Positions 51,793 through 61,680 of a stretch of DNA of 64,000 bases are shown here, piece after piece. The position numbers and the translations under genes are program-made. This DNA is from Cupriavidus sp. WKF15 (GTDB taxonomy: Bacteria; Pseudomonadota; Gammaproteobacteria; Burkholderiales; Burkholderiaceae), in contig NZ_CP119573.1 in the NCBI RefSeq assembly GCF_029278605.1, forward strand, positions 1,240,001 through 1,304,000, in the 5' to 3' direction. The first letter of the stretch is position 1, and each line of letters begins with the position of its first letter. The notes below the pieces were generated by a model. It did not search any database and was not told where the DNA came from. It was given only the letters and a program-made list of their open reading frames with translations.

Positions 51793-52292
51793 GGATCAAA
51801 GTCAGTTGGCAACCGCGGCAACTGCTGTCCCAAACGGCCATTGCCTGCCATCCGGAAGATGCGCGCTGCGCTCGATTCCGGTGGCACGCCAGGGCGGACA
51901 ATGCCTTTGGGCTTCCTCCACCCAACTGCCGGCATCCTTCCGTTGCTTCGATCAGCCATGCCGCCCGGACCCATGGGCGTGCTGTCGCTGTCTGCAATCT
52001 GTTTTTCACGCGGCCCGACATCGTTCGCGATTGAGGGCGGATCAGGTCCGCCGCCTTTATGGCCACGATATGGGCAGAGAGAAAAGGCGCTTTGCAGTTG
52101 AGAATAGGCGACAATTTTGCCGGCCGGAAGCGATACTTTTTTTCAGCTGATCGTCTACACAATGCAGGATATTCCGCTTATCGCCTCCTTCAGTGGCTGA
52201 TGCGGCATGTCAGGGTCTTGTCCGAGCCCTCGGTGGTGCGCCTGATAAGCTTGTCAACACTGGGGAAAACACGGACACGAATTCCGGCCACG
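51793..52292. other. Intergenic stretch, nothing recognised
   Basis: About 500 bases lie between the divergent BcsA-like and TetR genes. Composition varies (a more AT-rich part near 52080-52180 may hold promoters). No convincing gene, RNA or strong inverted repeat is seen. Frames that extend into it from the TetR gene are judged upstream noise. Confidence 0.5.
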
Positions 52293-52958
52293 ATGAAACA
52301 AGCCCTGACGCCCCTGGAAGGACAGGAAGGATTCGCAGTACCGCGCTACTCGCGCGGCAAGAAGACGACGGAGCGGTTGCTGGAAGCCGGCCGCCGCCTG
52401 TTGCGCGACCGCACGCTGGACCAGGTCCCGATCCAGGACATCTGCGCCCATGCCGGCGTGACTACCGGGGCCTTCTACAGCCGCTTCGATGGCAAGGAGA
52501 GCTACTTCCGTGCCCTGCAGACCTTGCTGGTGGCGCAATTGCGCGAAGGGATGGCGCAGCGCGTCGCGCTGTTCGATGCCGGGCAGATGACCCTGCGCGA
52601 GGTGGTGGAATCGCTCGCGCGCAACAACCGCATGTGGGCGTACCGCAACGAGGGGGTGTTGCGCGCGTCGCTGATCGAGCGCGCCGTCACCGGCGAAGAC
52701 CCGCTCAAGCGGATGAACCAGGACTACGTGGAGCTGGTGGTGCCGCGCCTGGCGCGGCTGCATCCGGCGGGCGCTTCGCCCGAACTGGAAACGCGTATCC
52801 GCTTTGCCTACCAGGCCATGGTGGGGACGCTGATCTATACGCTGGTCAACCGGTCCGGTACGTACCGCTTGTCAGACCGCACGCTGGAGACGGAGATGGC
52901 GCGGGCGTTTTTTCTCTACATTACGCAGGAACTTGGACAGGAGAATTCCCATGAGTGA
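52293..52958 (+). CDS. TetR family transcriptional regulator
   Basis: The product is 221 residues. The helix-turn-helix contains DICAHAGVTTGAFYSRFDGK and ESYFRAL. The effector part is helical, with an N-x2-W helix (RNNRMWAYRNEGVLRASLIE). The ATG at 52293 sits right before the conserved region; a longer in-frame start is possible but lacks TetR sequence. The next gene (pirin) overlaps by 8 bases, so they are co-transcribed. Confidence 0.85.
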   Translation: MKQALTPLEGQEGFAVPRYSRGKKTTERLLEAGRRLLRDRTLDQVPIQDICAHAGVTTGAFYSRFDGKESYFRALQTLLVAQLREGMAQRVALFDAGQMTLREVVESLARNNRMWAYRNEGVLRASLIERAVTGEDPLKRMNQDYVELVVPRLARLHPAGASPELETRIRFAYQAMVGTLIYTLVNRSGTYRLSDRTLETEMARAFFLYITQELGQENSHE

Positions 52959-53910
52959 TGTCACAGCGGACCGGAGCGTGTCCCGCTCCACCGATTGCCC
53001 GCCGTGCCCTGGCAGCCCCGTGATGGAGCGCATTTCGACGCGCAAGGCCGAAGTCGGCGAACTGGCCATCCACCGCGCTCTGCCCAGTCGCCAGCGCCGC
53101 ATGGTCGGCGCCTGGTGTTTCCTGGACCATGCGGGTCCCATCGTGTTCGGGCCCGGCGACGGCCTGCGCGTCGGGCCGCATCCGCATATCGGCTTGCAGA
53201 CGTTCACGTGGATGATCGAAGGCGAGGTCATGCACCGGGACAGCCTGGGCTCCGAGCAGGTGATCCGGCCCGGGCAGGTCAACCTGATGACGGCGGCCCA
53301 CGGCATCTCTCATGCGGAGGATTCCGTCACCCCGGAAGGCGGCGGCTTGCATGCGGCACAGCTGTGGATTGCACTGCCTGAAGCCGAACGCCATGGCAAG
53401 CCGGCGTTCAGGAACTATCCGGACCTGCCGGTCACCTCGCACGGAGGATTCCATGTCACGGTGCTGGTGGGGACGGCTTTCGGCGAAACCTCACCGGTCG
53501 AGGTGTATTCCCCGCTGATCGGGCTTGACCTCATGGCCGATCGAGCGGCGCAGGCGTCGTTGCCGCTCGATGCGGGTTTTGAGCACGCCGTGCTCGTATT
53601 GAGTGGCGAGGCGCAGATCGAAGGCGAAATGCTGGAGCCCGATACGCTGCTCTATTTGGGCACCGGGCGTTCGCAGCTCCACGTGCAATGCTCCGGGCCA
53701 GCGCGCTTGCTGGTGATCGGTGGCGCGCCGTTCGGCGAGGAGATCCTGGTGTGGTGGAACTTCGTTGCGCGCAACCAGGCGGAGATCGAGGCGGCTGCAC
53801 GCGATTGGAACAGCGGCGATCAACGCTTCGGGAAGGTCTCGGGAAGTCCATCGCCGCAATTGCCGGCCCCGGACCTGACCGGTGTGCAAATCAGGCAGCC
53901 GGGTCGCTAG
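52951..53910 (+). CDS. Pirin family protein
   Basis: The product is 319 residues, a two-domain cupin. The metal-binding motif is HPHIGLQTFTWMIEGEVMHR, and the typical pirin blocks RMVGAWCFLDHAGP and QVNLMTAAHGISHAEDS are present. Some pirins oxidise quercetin or other flavonoids, others bind regulators. The function here is unknown. GGAGAATTCCC precedes the ATG. It overlaps the TetR stop by 8 bases and is the likely target of that regulator. Confidence 0.9.
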   Translation: MSDVTADRSVSRSTDCPPCPGSPVMERISTRKAEVGELAIHRALPSRQRRMVGAWCFLDHAGPIVFGPGDGLRVGPHPHIGLQTFTWMIEGEVMHRDSLGSEQVIRPGQVNLMTAAHGISHAEDSVTPEGGGLHAAQLWIALPEAERHGKPAFRNYPDLPVTSHGGFHVTVLVGTAFGETSPVEVYSPLIGLDLMADRAAQASLPLDAGFEHAVLVLSGEAQIEGEMLEPDTLLYLGTGRSQLHVQCSGPARLLVIGGAPFGEEILVWWNFVARNQAEIEAAARDWNSGDQRFGKVSGSPSPQLPAPDLTGVQIRQPGR

Positions 53911-53970
53911 CGCGCGGGAGGGCGCTCCTGACGCTTTGCAGGAACGCCGCCGGCGCTGGCGACGCTGGCC

Positions 53971-55104
53971 TCAGGCAGCGGTTTCCATCACTTCGCCGAA
54001 GCGCTGCAGGTGGTGGTCGCTGTCGCCGAGTAGCTGGTCGAGCATGGTCAGGCGCTTGAAGTAATCGCCCACGGCAAGTTCGTCGGTCATGCCCATGCCG
54101 CCATGCAACTGAACGGCCTGCTGACCGACATAGCGGCCGGCGCGCGCCAGCGTGACCTTGGCGGCCGACAGCATGCGGCGGCGGCGTGCCGGATCGGTTT
54201 CGTCCAGCGCCTGGACTGCCACATAGGCCATCGACAGGGCCAGCTCCTTCTGCACCAGCATGTCTGCCATGCGGTGCTGCAGCGCCTGGAAGGCACCCAG
54301 CGGCTTGCCGAACTGCTGGCGCGTGCCCAGGTACTCGCCGGTGATCTCGATCAGCTTCTCCATCGCGCCCGCGCCTTCGGCGCACAGCGCGGCCACGCCG
54401 TGCTCCATGCCCAGGCCCAGCGCTGCCAGGCCGTCGGCCGGCTGGCCCACCAGGGCGTCGGCGCTCACGGTGACGTTCTGCAGCGACACGTCGGCGGCGC
54501 GCATGCCATCGATGGTCGGGTAGCCGGTCACGTTCAGGCCGGCGCTGTCACGCGGCACCAGGAACAGGGCGACGTCGTTGTTGCCGGCAATGCGTGCGCT
54601 CAGCAGGTAGGCATCGGCCGAGGCGCCGTGCCAGACCAGGCTCTTGGTGCCGTTCAGCACATAGCCGTTGCCGCTGCGTTCGGCGCTGGCGCGCGCGGTC
54701 TCGGGACGGTAGCGCGTGGTCGGCTCCAGGTACGCCAGCGTCACGATGCGCTCGCCGCTGGCAATCGCCGGCAGCCATTCTTCCTTCTGCTGCTGGCTGC
54801 CGTAGGCCGAGAGGATAGCCGCCGACATCACGCCGCTCGGCGTGACCGGTTCCAGCACCAGGCCGCGGCCCAGTTCGCGCTGCACCACGAGCTGGCTCGC
54901 GGCGCCTTCGCCGAAGCCGCCGAAGTCGGCCGGCACGGTCAGGCCCAGCACGCCCATTTCGGCCAGCTTGTTCCACACGCCGCGGTCCAGGGCCTCGCCG
55001 GCGCGCGAGCTCTTGCGGCGCGCGTCGAACGTGTATTCGGTATCGATGAAGCGGCGCAGGCTGTCCGCCAGCATCTGCTGCTCTTCGCTGTAGGTGAAGT
55101 CCAT
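53971..55104 (-). CDS. Acyl-CoA dehydrogenase (second of an adjacent pair)
   Basis: The product is 377 residues, starting MDFTYSEEQQMLADSLRRFI. FAD-binding motifs are weaker than in its neighbour (LAYLEPTTRYRPETARASAE, GNGYVLNGTKSLVWHGASAD). The end reads QLHGGMGMTDELAVGDYFKR, and the usual catalytic Glu region is LTMLDQLLGDSDH, which may lack the catalytic base. It lies 13 bases after the other dehydrogenase gene. Such adjacent pairs can form alpha2-beta2 enzymes in which only one subunit binds a full active site (known for mycobacterial steroid FadE pairs; inferred here). Confidence 0.87.
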   Translation of the reverse strand: MDFTYSEEQQMLADSLRRFIDTEYTFDARRKSSRAGEALDRGVWNKLAEMGVLGLTVPADFGGFGEGAASQLVVQRELGRGLVLEPVTPSGVMSAAILSAYGSQQQKEEWLPAIASGERIVTLAYLEPTTRYRPETARASAERSGNGYVLNGTKSLVWHGASADAYLLSARIAGNNDVALFLVPRDSAGLNVTGYPTIDGMRAADVSLQNVTVSADALVGQPADGLAALGLGMEHGVAALCAEGAGAMEKLIEITGEYLGTRQQFGKPLGAFQALQHRMADMLVQKELALSMAYVAVQALDETDPARRRRMLSAAKVTLARAGRYVGQQAVQLHGGMGMTDELAVGDYFKRLTMLDQLLGDSDHHLQRFGEVMETAA

Positions 55105-55117
55105 GTCTGCTATCCCT

Positions 55118-56311
<1,194 letters not shown>

Positions 56312-56620
56312 CTGAATGTCCCCTGTGGTACGCGGGCCGCATGGCGTCTGCGCGGCGGCCCTTCACTGTGCCGGCCGATTGTATGAGGGGCTTGCCGTTC
56401 GGTTCTTCACCAATGGCAAAGGTGATCTTCGTACCGGCGGAACCGTTGCGCGGAGGACGTGGCGGCGCCGAACACGGCCTTAGCGAATTCGAAATGGCTT
56501 AGCCGGAATACATGGCGCAAACTCCCTGACCTGCAGCAAGTGCGTTGCCGTGCATTCTTCGACGCATCCGCCGTATTTGCCATATTCGCCGTATCCAATC
56601 CCGACCGAGCAGCGAGCATC
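56312..56620. other. Divergent intergenic region between dehydrogenase and ligase genes
   Basis: About 310 bases hold the divergent promoters for both units. Frames that extend the ligase upstream lack family similarity. No strong inverted repeat or RNA gene is seen. Confidence 0.45.
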
Positions 56621-58135
56621 ATGTCTTCCTTCCGCCCCGAGTTTATCCATGACCTTCCACGCCACTGGGCCACGCAGACACCGCAAGCGCCGTGCCTCTA
56701 TGAGAACGGCACCGTGATCCGTTACGGCGACCTGTGGCGCCGCATCGAGAGCACGCGGGACTGGCTGGCCGCGCAGGGCGTGGGCGAGGGCGACCGCGTG
56801 ATCGTGGTCGGCGAGAACTGCAACGAGATGATCGTCACGATGTTTGCCTGCAGCACGCTGCACGCGTGGCCGATCCAGGTCAACGCACGCCTGTCGGCGC
56901 GCGAGATCGACAACATCCGCGACCACGCGCAGCCGCTGCTGGTCCTGTTCACGGGCCATGTTTCCGACGTCGCCGCCGCGCACGGCCGGCGGCTGGATGC
57001 CAGGGCGACAGGTTGCCCGGTCTATGCGGATGGCATGACCGTGGCGCGCGCTGCAACCACGCCGGAGCGCGTGCCGGCCGGGCAGGCGCGCAAGGTGGCC
57101 ACGCTGATTTATACGTCGGGCACCACCGGTGCGCCCAAGGGCGTGATGGTGCCGCATGAAGGCCTCACGCACTTCGCCCGCATTTCCGCGACCTCGCGCA
57201 ATATGGGGCCGGACGATGTCGCCTACGGTGCGCTGCCGATGTCGCACATCTTCGGCATCGCCACGGTGCTGCTGGCCACCTTGTATGGCGGTGCCAGCCT
57301 GTTCGTGCGTCCCCGCTTCGATGCGGACGAGGTCTTCGAGGCGCTGGACACTCCCGGGATCAGCATCCTGCAGGGCGTGCCGACCATGTTCACGCGCATC
57401 ATGGCTGTGGCGCAGCAACGCGGGCGCAAGGCCTATCCGCGCCTGCGCTATCTCTATACCGGCGGCGCGCCGCTCGATCCGACCCTGAAGGGCGATGTGG
57501 AAGCGTATTTCGGCCAGCCGCTGCACCATGGCTACGGCATCACCGAATACGCCGGCTCGCTGTTCATCACGCGCATGGAAGCCCCGCGCGCCGATTGCTC
57601 GGCCGGCTACATCGTCGAAGGCGTGGAGATCAGCATCACCGACGGCGACGGCAATGCGCTGCCGGCCGGCGAGCGCGGGCAGATCCGCGTGCGCGGCCCG
57701 GGCGTGATGCTCGGCTACTACCGCAATCCGGAGCAGACCGCCGAGGCGCTGCTGCCCGGCGGCTGGCTCAATACCGGCGACCTTGGCTACCTGGGCGCTG
57801 ACGGCGCGCTGTTCATCTCGGGTCGTTCCAAAGACCTGATTATCCGCTCCGGCTTCAACGTGTACCCGATCGAAGTGGAGTCCGTGATCAACGCGTTCCC
57901 GGGCGTGCGCCAGTCGGCCGTGGTCGGGCGCAACACCAGCGACGGCAACGAGGAGGTGGTGGCCTTCATCGAGATGCAGGACGGGGTCGAGCCCGATCGC
58001 GCCAAGCTCGATGCCTACCTGCGAGACAGCCTGGCACCGTACAAGCGCCCGGCAGAAGTGCGCGTGATCGACGTGATTCCCACGACGGCGAGCGGCAAGC
58101 TGCTCAAGCAGCCGCTGCGGGCGCTGCTGGGCTGA
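56621..58135 (+). CDS. AMP-dependent acyl-CoA ligase
   Basis: The product is 504 residues. It activates a carboxylic acid with ATP and CoA. The ANL-superfamily motifs are IYTSGTTGAPKGVMVPHEGL (A3), YGITEYAG (A5), NTGDLGYLGADGALFISGRS (A7) and RSGFNVYPIEVE (A8), with the late catalytic Lys in TTASGKLLKQPLRALL. The ATG at 56621 begins the conserved part. A Bug receptor gene follows 82 bases later and dehydrogenases are divergent, so uptake and beta-oxidation-like use of an acid is likely. Substrate unknown. Confidence 0.92.
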   Translation: MSSFRPEFIHDLPRHWATQTPQAPCLYENGTVIRYGDLWRRIESTRDWLAAQGVGEGDRVIVVGENCNEMIVTMFACSTLHAWPIQVNARLSAREIDNIRDHAQPLLVLFTGHVSDVAAAHGRRLDARATGCPVYADGMTVARAATTPERVPAGQARKVATLIYTSGTTGAPKGVMVPHEGLTHFARISATSRNMGPDDVAYGALPMSHIFGIATVLLATLYGGASLFVRPRFDADEVFEALDTPGISILQGVPTMFTRIMAVAQQRGRKAYPRLRYLYTGGAPLDPTLKGDVEAYFGQPLHHGYGITEYAGSLFITRMEAPRADCSAGYIVEGVEISITDGDGNALPAGERGQIRVRGPGVMLGYYRNPEQTAEALLPGGWLNTGDLGYLGADGALFISGRSKDLIIRSGFNVYPIEVESVINAFPGVRQSAVVGRNTSDGNEEVVAFIEMQDGVEPDRAKLDAYLRDSLAPYKRPAEVRVIDVIPTTASGKLLKQPLRALLG

Positions 58136-58217
58136 CGGCCCGGCGCAGATTTTTCTTCCCGCCGGCCCGGCAGCCGGTGTCCGGTGGGGAACACAAAGCA
58201 ATCCTGGAGGAGACAAG

Positions 58218-59186
58218 ATGAAACGTTGGATGACCGTCGCCGCAATGATGGCGACACTGCTGCATGGGGCCGCATGGGCTGCGGAAGCGTATCCGTCGCG
58301 CCCGGTAAAGCTGATCGTAGGCTATGCGCCGGGTGGCCCGGTCGATACGGCCGCACGCATCTACGCCGAGCAGCTTGGCCGCGCGCTGCATCAGCCCGTG
58401 GTGGTGGACAACCGCGCTGGCGCGAGCGGTGCCATTGCCGCCGACCTGACGGCCAAGTCCGAGCCGGATGGCTACACCCTGTACTTCGTCGCCAGCCCGA
58501 CCATGACCATGACGCCGCTGATCCAGCGCTCGGTCAAATTCAACCCGCTCAAGGACTTCACGTACATTGGCCTGATCACCGACTACACCAACGTGCTGCT
58601 GGTGAACAAGGACTTCCCGGCGAAGAACGTAGGGGAACTGGTCGATTACGCACGCAAGCATCCGGACGATGTGTCATTCGGCTCGGCGGGCGTTGGTGCG
58701 TCCAACCACCTGTCGGCCGAACTGCTCGCCCAGATGAGCCACGTCAAGATGCTGCACGTACCGTACAAGGGCAACTCGCCTGCCATGGCCGACGTGGTAA
58801 GCGGCAAGGTGACGTTCATGTTCGACATCACGGGTACGGCGATCGGCCATATCAATGGCGGCAAGGTGCGGGCGCTGGCCGTCACGTCGAAGACGCGCAA
58901 TCCAGCGCTGCCGAATGTGCCGACCATGATCGAATCCGGTCTCAAGGACTATGACCTGACGGGCTGGTATGCGCTGATTGGCCCGCCGAAGCTGCCTGCC
59001 GATGTGGTCGACAAGCTGATCAAGGCACAGAAGACCATTGGCGATGATCCGGCGTTCAGGCAGCGCATGGTTGCCGGTGGCTATGACCTCAACATTTCCG
59101 GCCCCAAGCCGCTGGCTGATCGCATTCAGCGGGAGCTGACACTGTGGGGTGGGGTGGTCAGGACGGCGAAGATCCAGGCGGATTGA
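58218..59186 (+). CDS. Bug-type tripartite tricarboxylate transporter substrate-binding protein
   Basis: The product is 322 residues. A signal peptide (about 1-21, ending AAWA-AE) is followed by YPSRPVKLIVGYAPGGPVDT, the Bug family start, then GQLG-type and PDGYTLYFVASPTMTM blocks. Bug proteins are periplasmic receptors for carboxylates and other acids, abundant in Burkholderiales, and often act without an adjacent permease. GGAGGAG precedes the ATG. The upstream ligase suggests an organic-acid ligand (inference). Confidence 0.93.
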   Translation: MKRWMTVAAMMATLLHGAAWAAEAYPSRPVKLIVGYAPGGPVDTAARIYAEQLGRALHQPVVVDNRAGASGAIAADLTAKSEPDGYTLYFVASPTMTMTPLIQRSVKFNPLKDFTYIGLITDYTNVLLVNKDFPAKNVGELVDYARKHPDDVSFGSAGVGASNHLSAELLAQMSHVKMLHVPYKGNSPAMADVVSGKVTFMFDITGTAIGHINGGKVRALAVTSKTRNPALPNVPTMIESGLKDYDLTGWYALIGPPKLPADVVDKLIKAQKTIGDDPAFRQRMVAGGYDLNISGPKPLADRIQRELTLWGGVVRTAKIQAD

Positions 59187-59210
59187 GGGGCCGGGGGGCT
59201 TTGTTGGCTC

Positions 59211-59505
59211 GTCGTTCTTGGCGGGCGCCGCTGTTTCGCCGGCGTAGCCGGCGACTTACTCTTTTGTCCGAGCGACAAAAGTAAGCAGAAAAGCGCGTCG
59301 CCTGGCGGCTGGCCATCAACGATACGCTTCTTGTGTTCAAGCGGCTTTGGTCTCGCGATGCCTGGTTGCCCGTTCGAGCATGCTACGCATAGTGATTCAG
59401 AACCAGTGCCTGCGATAACCTGCTCTTGTACGATCCCCATGTAGGGCTCGGGTACAGCGTTCCAATAGCGTCAGTGGTGGGACGCCTACGGCTGCGCTGC
59501 GCGCA
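59211..59505 (-). repeat. Composite dispersed repeat, copy B (inverted)
   Basis: This is the same design as copy A, read on the minus strand: 5' module at 59477-59505, middle, then hairpins CTTTTGTC/GACAAAAG (59261-59268 and 59274-59281) and TCGCCGGC/GCCGGCGA (59236-59243 and 59247-59254), with the tail at 59211-59235. Confidence 0.8.
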
Positions 59506-59604
59506 CGTCCTAGTCGGTATGCACGGGGCATCGTCGCTGTCTCCCCGTTCCCTTTTGGGTTTTCTCACTGAGCCGCGCGCAGCGCAGCCGTAGGCGTCCC
59601 ACCG
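59477..59604. repeat. Perfect 29-bp inverted repeat formed by two repeat 5' modules
   Basis: The bases 59477-59505 are the exact reverse complement of 59576-59604, with 70 bases between. The arms are the 5' modules of repeat copies B and C. Confidence 0.9.
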
Positions 59605-59824
59605 ATGGCGTGGTTAGAAGGGGCCACCAAGTAATCCGGGTTCGCTCATCTGACGCGTCTATCCTGATCATCTACGCGGCAGGCAGTCTGGCTATGCCCT
59701 TTACCGTCTTCACCACCTTGGCCCGTTCGTCAGCCACGAAAACGCGTTTTTGGTTACTTTTGTCGGGAGACAAAAGTGACTCGCCGGCTACGCCGGCGAA
59801 ACAGCAGCGCATGCCAAGCACGAC
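59571..59824 (+). repeat. Composite dispersed repeat, copy C
   Basis: This copy is direct relative to copy A. Its 5' module starts GAGCCGCGCGCAGCGCAGCC, as in copy A. The 3' module has hairpins ACTTTTGTC/GACAAAAGT (59756-59764 and 59769-59777) and TCGCCGGC/GCCGGCGA (59781-59788 and 59792-59799), then the same GCAGCGCATGCCAAGCACGA tail. Confidence 0.82.
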
Positions 59825-59951
59825 GAGCCCCCCTCCCGCCACTCCCCCCAACCCCCAAGCAAAAAACGGCAAGCCCAAAGACTTGCCGTTCCTCAAACGC
59901 TTCGGCCGCTCCCGCGCAAAAGCCGCGGACGGGCCAGACGTCTTCCTGCAA

Positions 59952-60815
59952 TCAGCCCTCGACCTCAGCCCATCCCTGCATAGCCTGACCACCAGCATCA
60001 TCCCCGGTCCAGAGGATCAGCTTGCCGGCCTGCGCCGGATCCGCCGTGCCGCCAACGGTAATCATGTCCTGATCGAACAGCGGCGCCAGCCCGCGAAAAC
60101 CGAAGCGTCGCACGCGCGCCTGCGGCTGCTCCCGCGCCACCAGGTCCAGCATCAGCATGGCCTGCATGGGCCCGTGCACCACCAGGCCCGGATAGCCCTC
60201 GACGTCGCGCGTGTAATCGCGATCGTAGTGAATCCGGTGGCCATTGAACGTCAGCGCGGAATAACGGAACAGCATCACCGGATCGGCGCGCAAGGTGCGC
60301 TGCCATTGCGCCGTGTGCTCCAGGCGCGGCCGCGGCGGCTGCGGTTTGCCCACTTCCGGCATGGCACGGTAGACGATGTCATGGCGCTCGCGCACCGCGA
60401 CCTGTCCATCGACGGTCAGTTCATGGTCGACCGCCACAAACCAAAGCTCGCCGGTGCGGCCGGATTTATGCTGGACATCCTTGATGGTCGACGTGCGCGT
60501 CACCGTATCGCCGACGTGGATCGGACGCTCGAATGACAGCTCGCTGCCGGCCCACATGCGGCGCGGCAATGGCACGGGCGGCATGAAGCCGCCGAGAACC
60601 GGGTGGCCGTCGGCGCCAATGTCACGCTGCGGCGCGCGCGGCAGGAAGTAGAGCCAGTGCCACAGCGGCGGCAGCGGCCCGCGCACCACGGTTTCCGGAT
60701 CCAGGTCGAAGGTGACGGCAAGGCCGGTCACGGGTTCCGGCGTCAGCGTCTCGGTGCGCGATTCGCTGCGTCCGATCCAGGTGCGCAGATGTTCGAGTTG
60801 GGAGTTCTGGGTCAT
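59952..60815 (-). CDS. FAS1/MaoC-like dehydratase, candidate itaconyl-CoA hydratase
   Basis: The product is 287 residues. It has an N-terminal FAS1-like dehydratase part (LPPLWHWLYFLPRAPQRDIG, HVGDTVTRTSTIKDVQHKSG) and a C-terminal MaoC hot-dog region (LFRYSALTFNGHRIHYDRDY, VVHGPMQAMLMLDLV). The FSALTFNxHxIHYD pattern matches mesaconyl-C4-CoA hydratase and itaconyl-CoA hydratase types. In an operon with a CitE-like lyase, a PrpD homologue and a class III CoA transferase, an itaconyl-CoA hydratase (Ich) role is likely but not proven. The start is the ATG at 60813-60815. Confidence 0.85.
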   Translation of the reverse strand: MTQNSQLEHLRTWIGRSESRTETLTPEPVTGLAVTFDLDPETVVRGPLPPLWHWLYFLPRAPQRDIGADGHPVLGGFMPPVPLPRRMWAGSELSFERPIHVGDTVTRTSTIKDVQHKSGRTGELWFVAVDHELTVDGQVAVRERHDIVYRAMPEVGKPQPPRPRLEHTAQWQRTLRADPVMLFRYSALTFNGHRIHYDRDYTRDVEGYPGLVVHGPMQAMLMLDLVAREQPQARVRRFGFRGLAPLFDQDMITVGGTADPAQAGKLILWTGDDAGGQAMQGWAEVEG

Positions 60816-60832
60816 GACAACTGCCTTTGTGT

Positions 60833-61669
60833 TCAGAGCGCCGACGGTTGCGCCAGCGCGATCAGGCGGCGGGCCAGCTCGATGACAGGGCGGTCCACCA
60901 TCTTGCCATCGACTTGCACGGCGTGGCTGCCGCTGGCGGTCGCTTCCAGCACGCGCCGCGCCCAGTCGAGCTGTTCGGGCGAGGGCAGGAAGCCGGCGCG
61001 GACCGCACCGAGCTGGGCCGGGTGGATGCAAAGCTTGCCCGCAAAGCCGAGCGCGCGCGCATAGGCGACATCGTCGGCCAGTACGGACTCGTCCTTCAGC
61101 GCCGTGGTAACGCCGTCGACAGGCGGTGGCAGCCCGGCCACGCGCGATGCGAGCACGATGCGCGCTCGCGCATGCGCGAGTGCGTCGCGCGTGTGGCTGC
61201 AGCCGAGATCGACCGCACAGTCGAGCGAGCCGAACGCCAGCCGCGCAATGCCAGCGGCGGTGGCCACCGCGTCGACCTGGTGCAGGCCCAGCGCGGTCTC
61301 GATGATGGCGATCAGTTCGGCCTTCGGGTTGATGGCGCGCAGGACTTCGGCGATGGCTGCCAGCGCCGCCGGATCCTCCGCCTTGGGCACCATCAGGCCG
61401 GCCAACGGCGTTCCCTTTGGCAGAGTGCGCAGCCACGCCATGTCGGCAGCAAAGCCCGGGGCGGCGCTGTCGTTGATGCGCACATAAGCATTGGCGACGG
61501 GGCCGGCAGCGAGCCAGTCCGCGATGGCCTGGCGTGCAGCGGCTTTGGCATCCGGGTGCACGGCATCCTCGAGGTCGAGGATCATCACGTCCGGCCTGGC
61601 CGCGGCGGCCTTGTCGAAACGTTCGGGCCGGTCGCCCGGCACGAACAGGTAGGTAACAGCAGTGGACAT
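60833..61669 (-). CDS. HpcH/HpaI (CitE-like) CoA ester lyase, candidate citramalyl-CoA lyase
   Basis: The product is 278 residues. Motifs of the CitE branch: YLFVPGDRPERFDKAAAARP, the metal-binding region VMILDLEDAVHPDAK, the catalytic-Glu block LIAIIETALGLHQVD and FGSLDCAVDLGCSHTRDALA, then CIHPAQLGAVRAGF. The family cleaves beta-hydroxyacyl-CoAs such as citramalyl-CoA into acetyl-CoA and a 2-oxoacid with Mg2+. The operon context fits citramalyl-CoA lyase (Ccl) of itaconate breakdown (inference). The gap to the hydratase gene is 17 bases. Confidence 0.9.
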   Translation of the reverse strand: MSTAVTYLFVPGDRPERFDKAAAARPDVMILDLEDAVHPDAKAAARQAIADWLAAGPVANAYVRINDSAAPGFAADMAWLRTLPKGTPLAGLMVPKAEDPAALAAIAEVLRAINPKAELIAIIETALGLHQVDAVATAAGIARLAFGSLDCAVDLGCSHTRDALAHARARIVLASRVAGLPPPVDGVTTALKDESVLADDVAYARALGFAGKLCIHPAQLGAVRAGFLPSPEQLDWARRVLEATASGSHAVQVDGKMVDRPVIELARRLIALAQPSAL

Positions 61670-61680
61670 GGTCGGATGCC

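Larger units (their letters stand above)
59187..59951. other. Gene-free repeat island
   Basis: About 760 bases have no convincing gene. The stretch contains two copies of the dispersed composite repeat facing each other (59211-59505 inverted, 59571-59824 direct). Their 5' modules form a perfect 29-bp inverted repeat. Short frames across the repeats are judged spurious. Confidence 0.7.

Noticed and set aside
52059..52292. N-terminal extension of the second TetR protein
   Set aside because: The added 78 residues have no TetR similarity and lie in an AT-variable promoter-like region.
56480..58216. A 578-codon minus-strand frame opposite the acyl-CoA ligase
   Set aside because: Same mirror-frame composition; the ligase motifs on the plus strand are complete.
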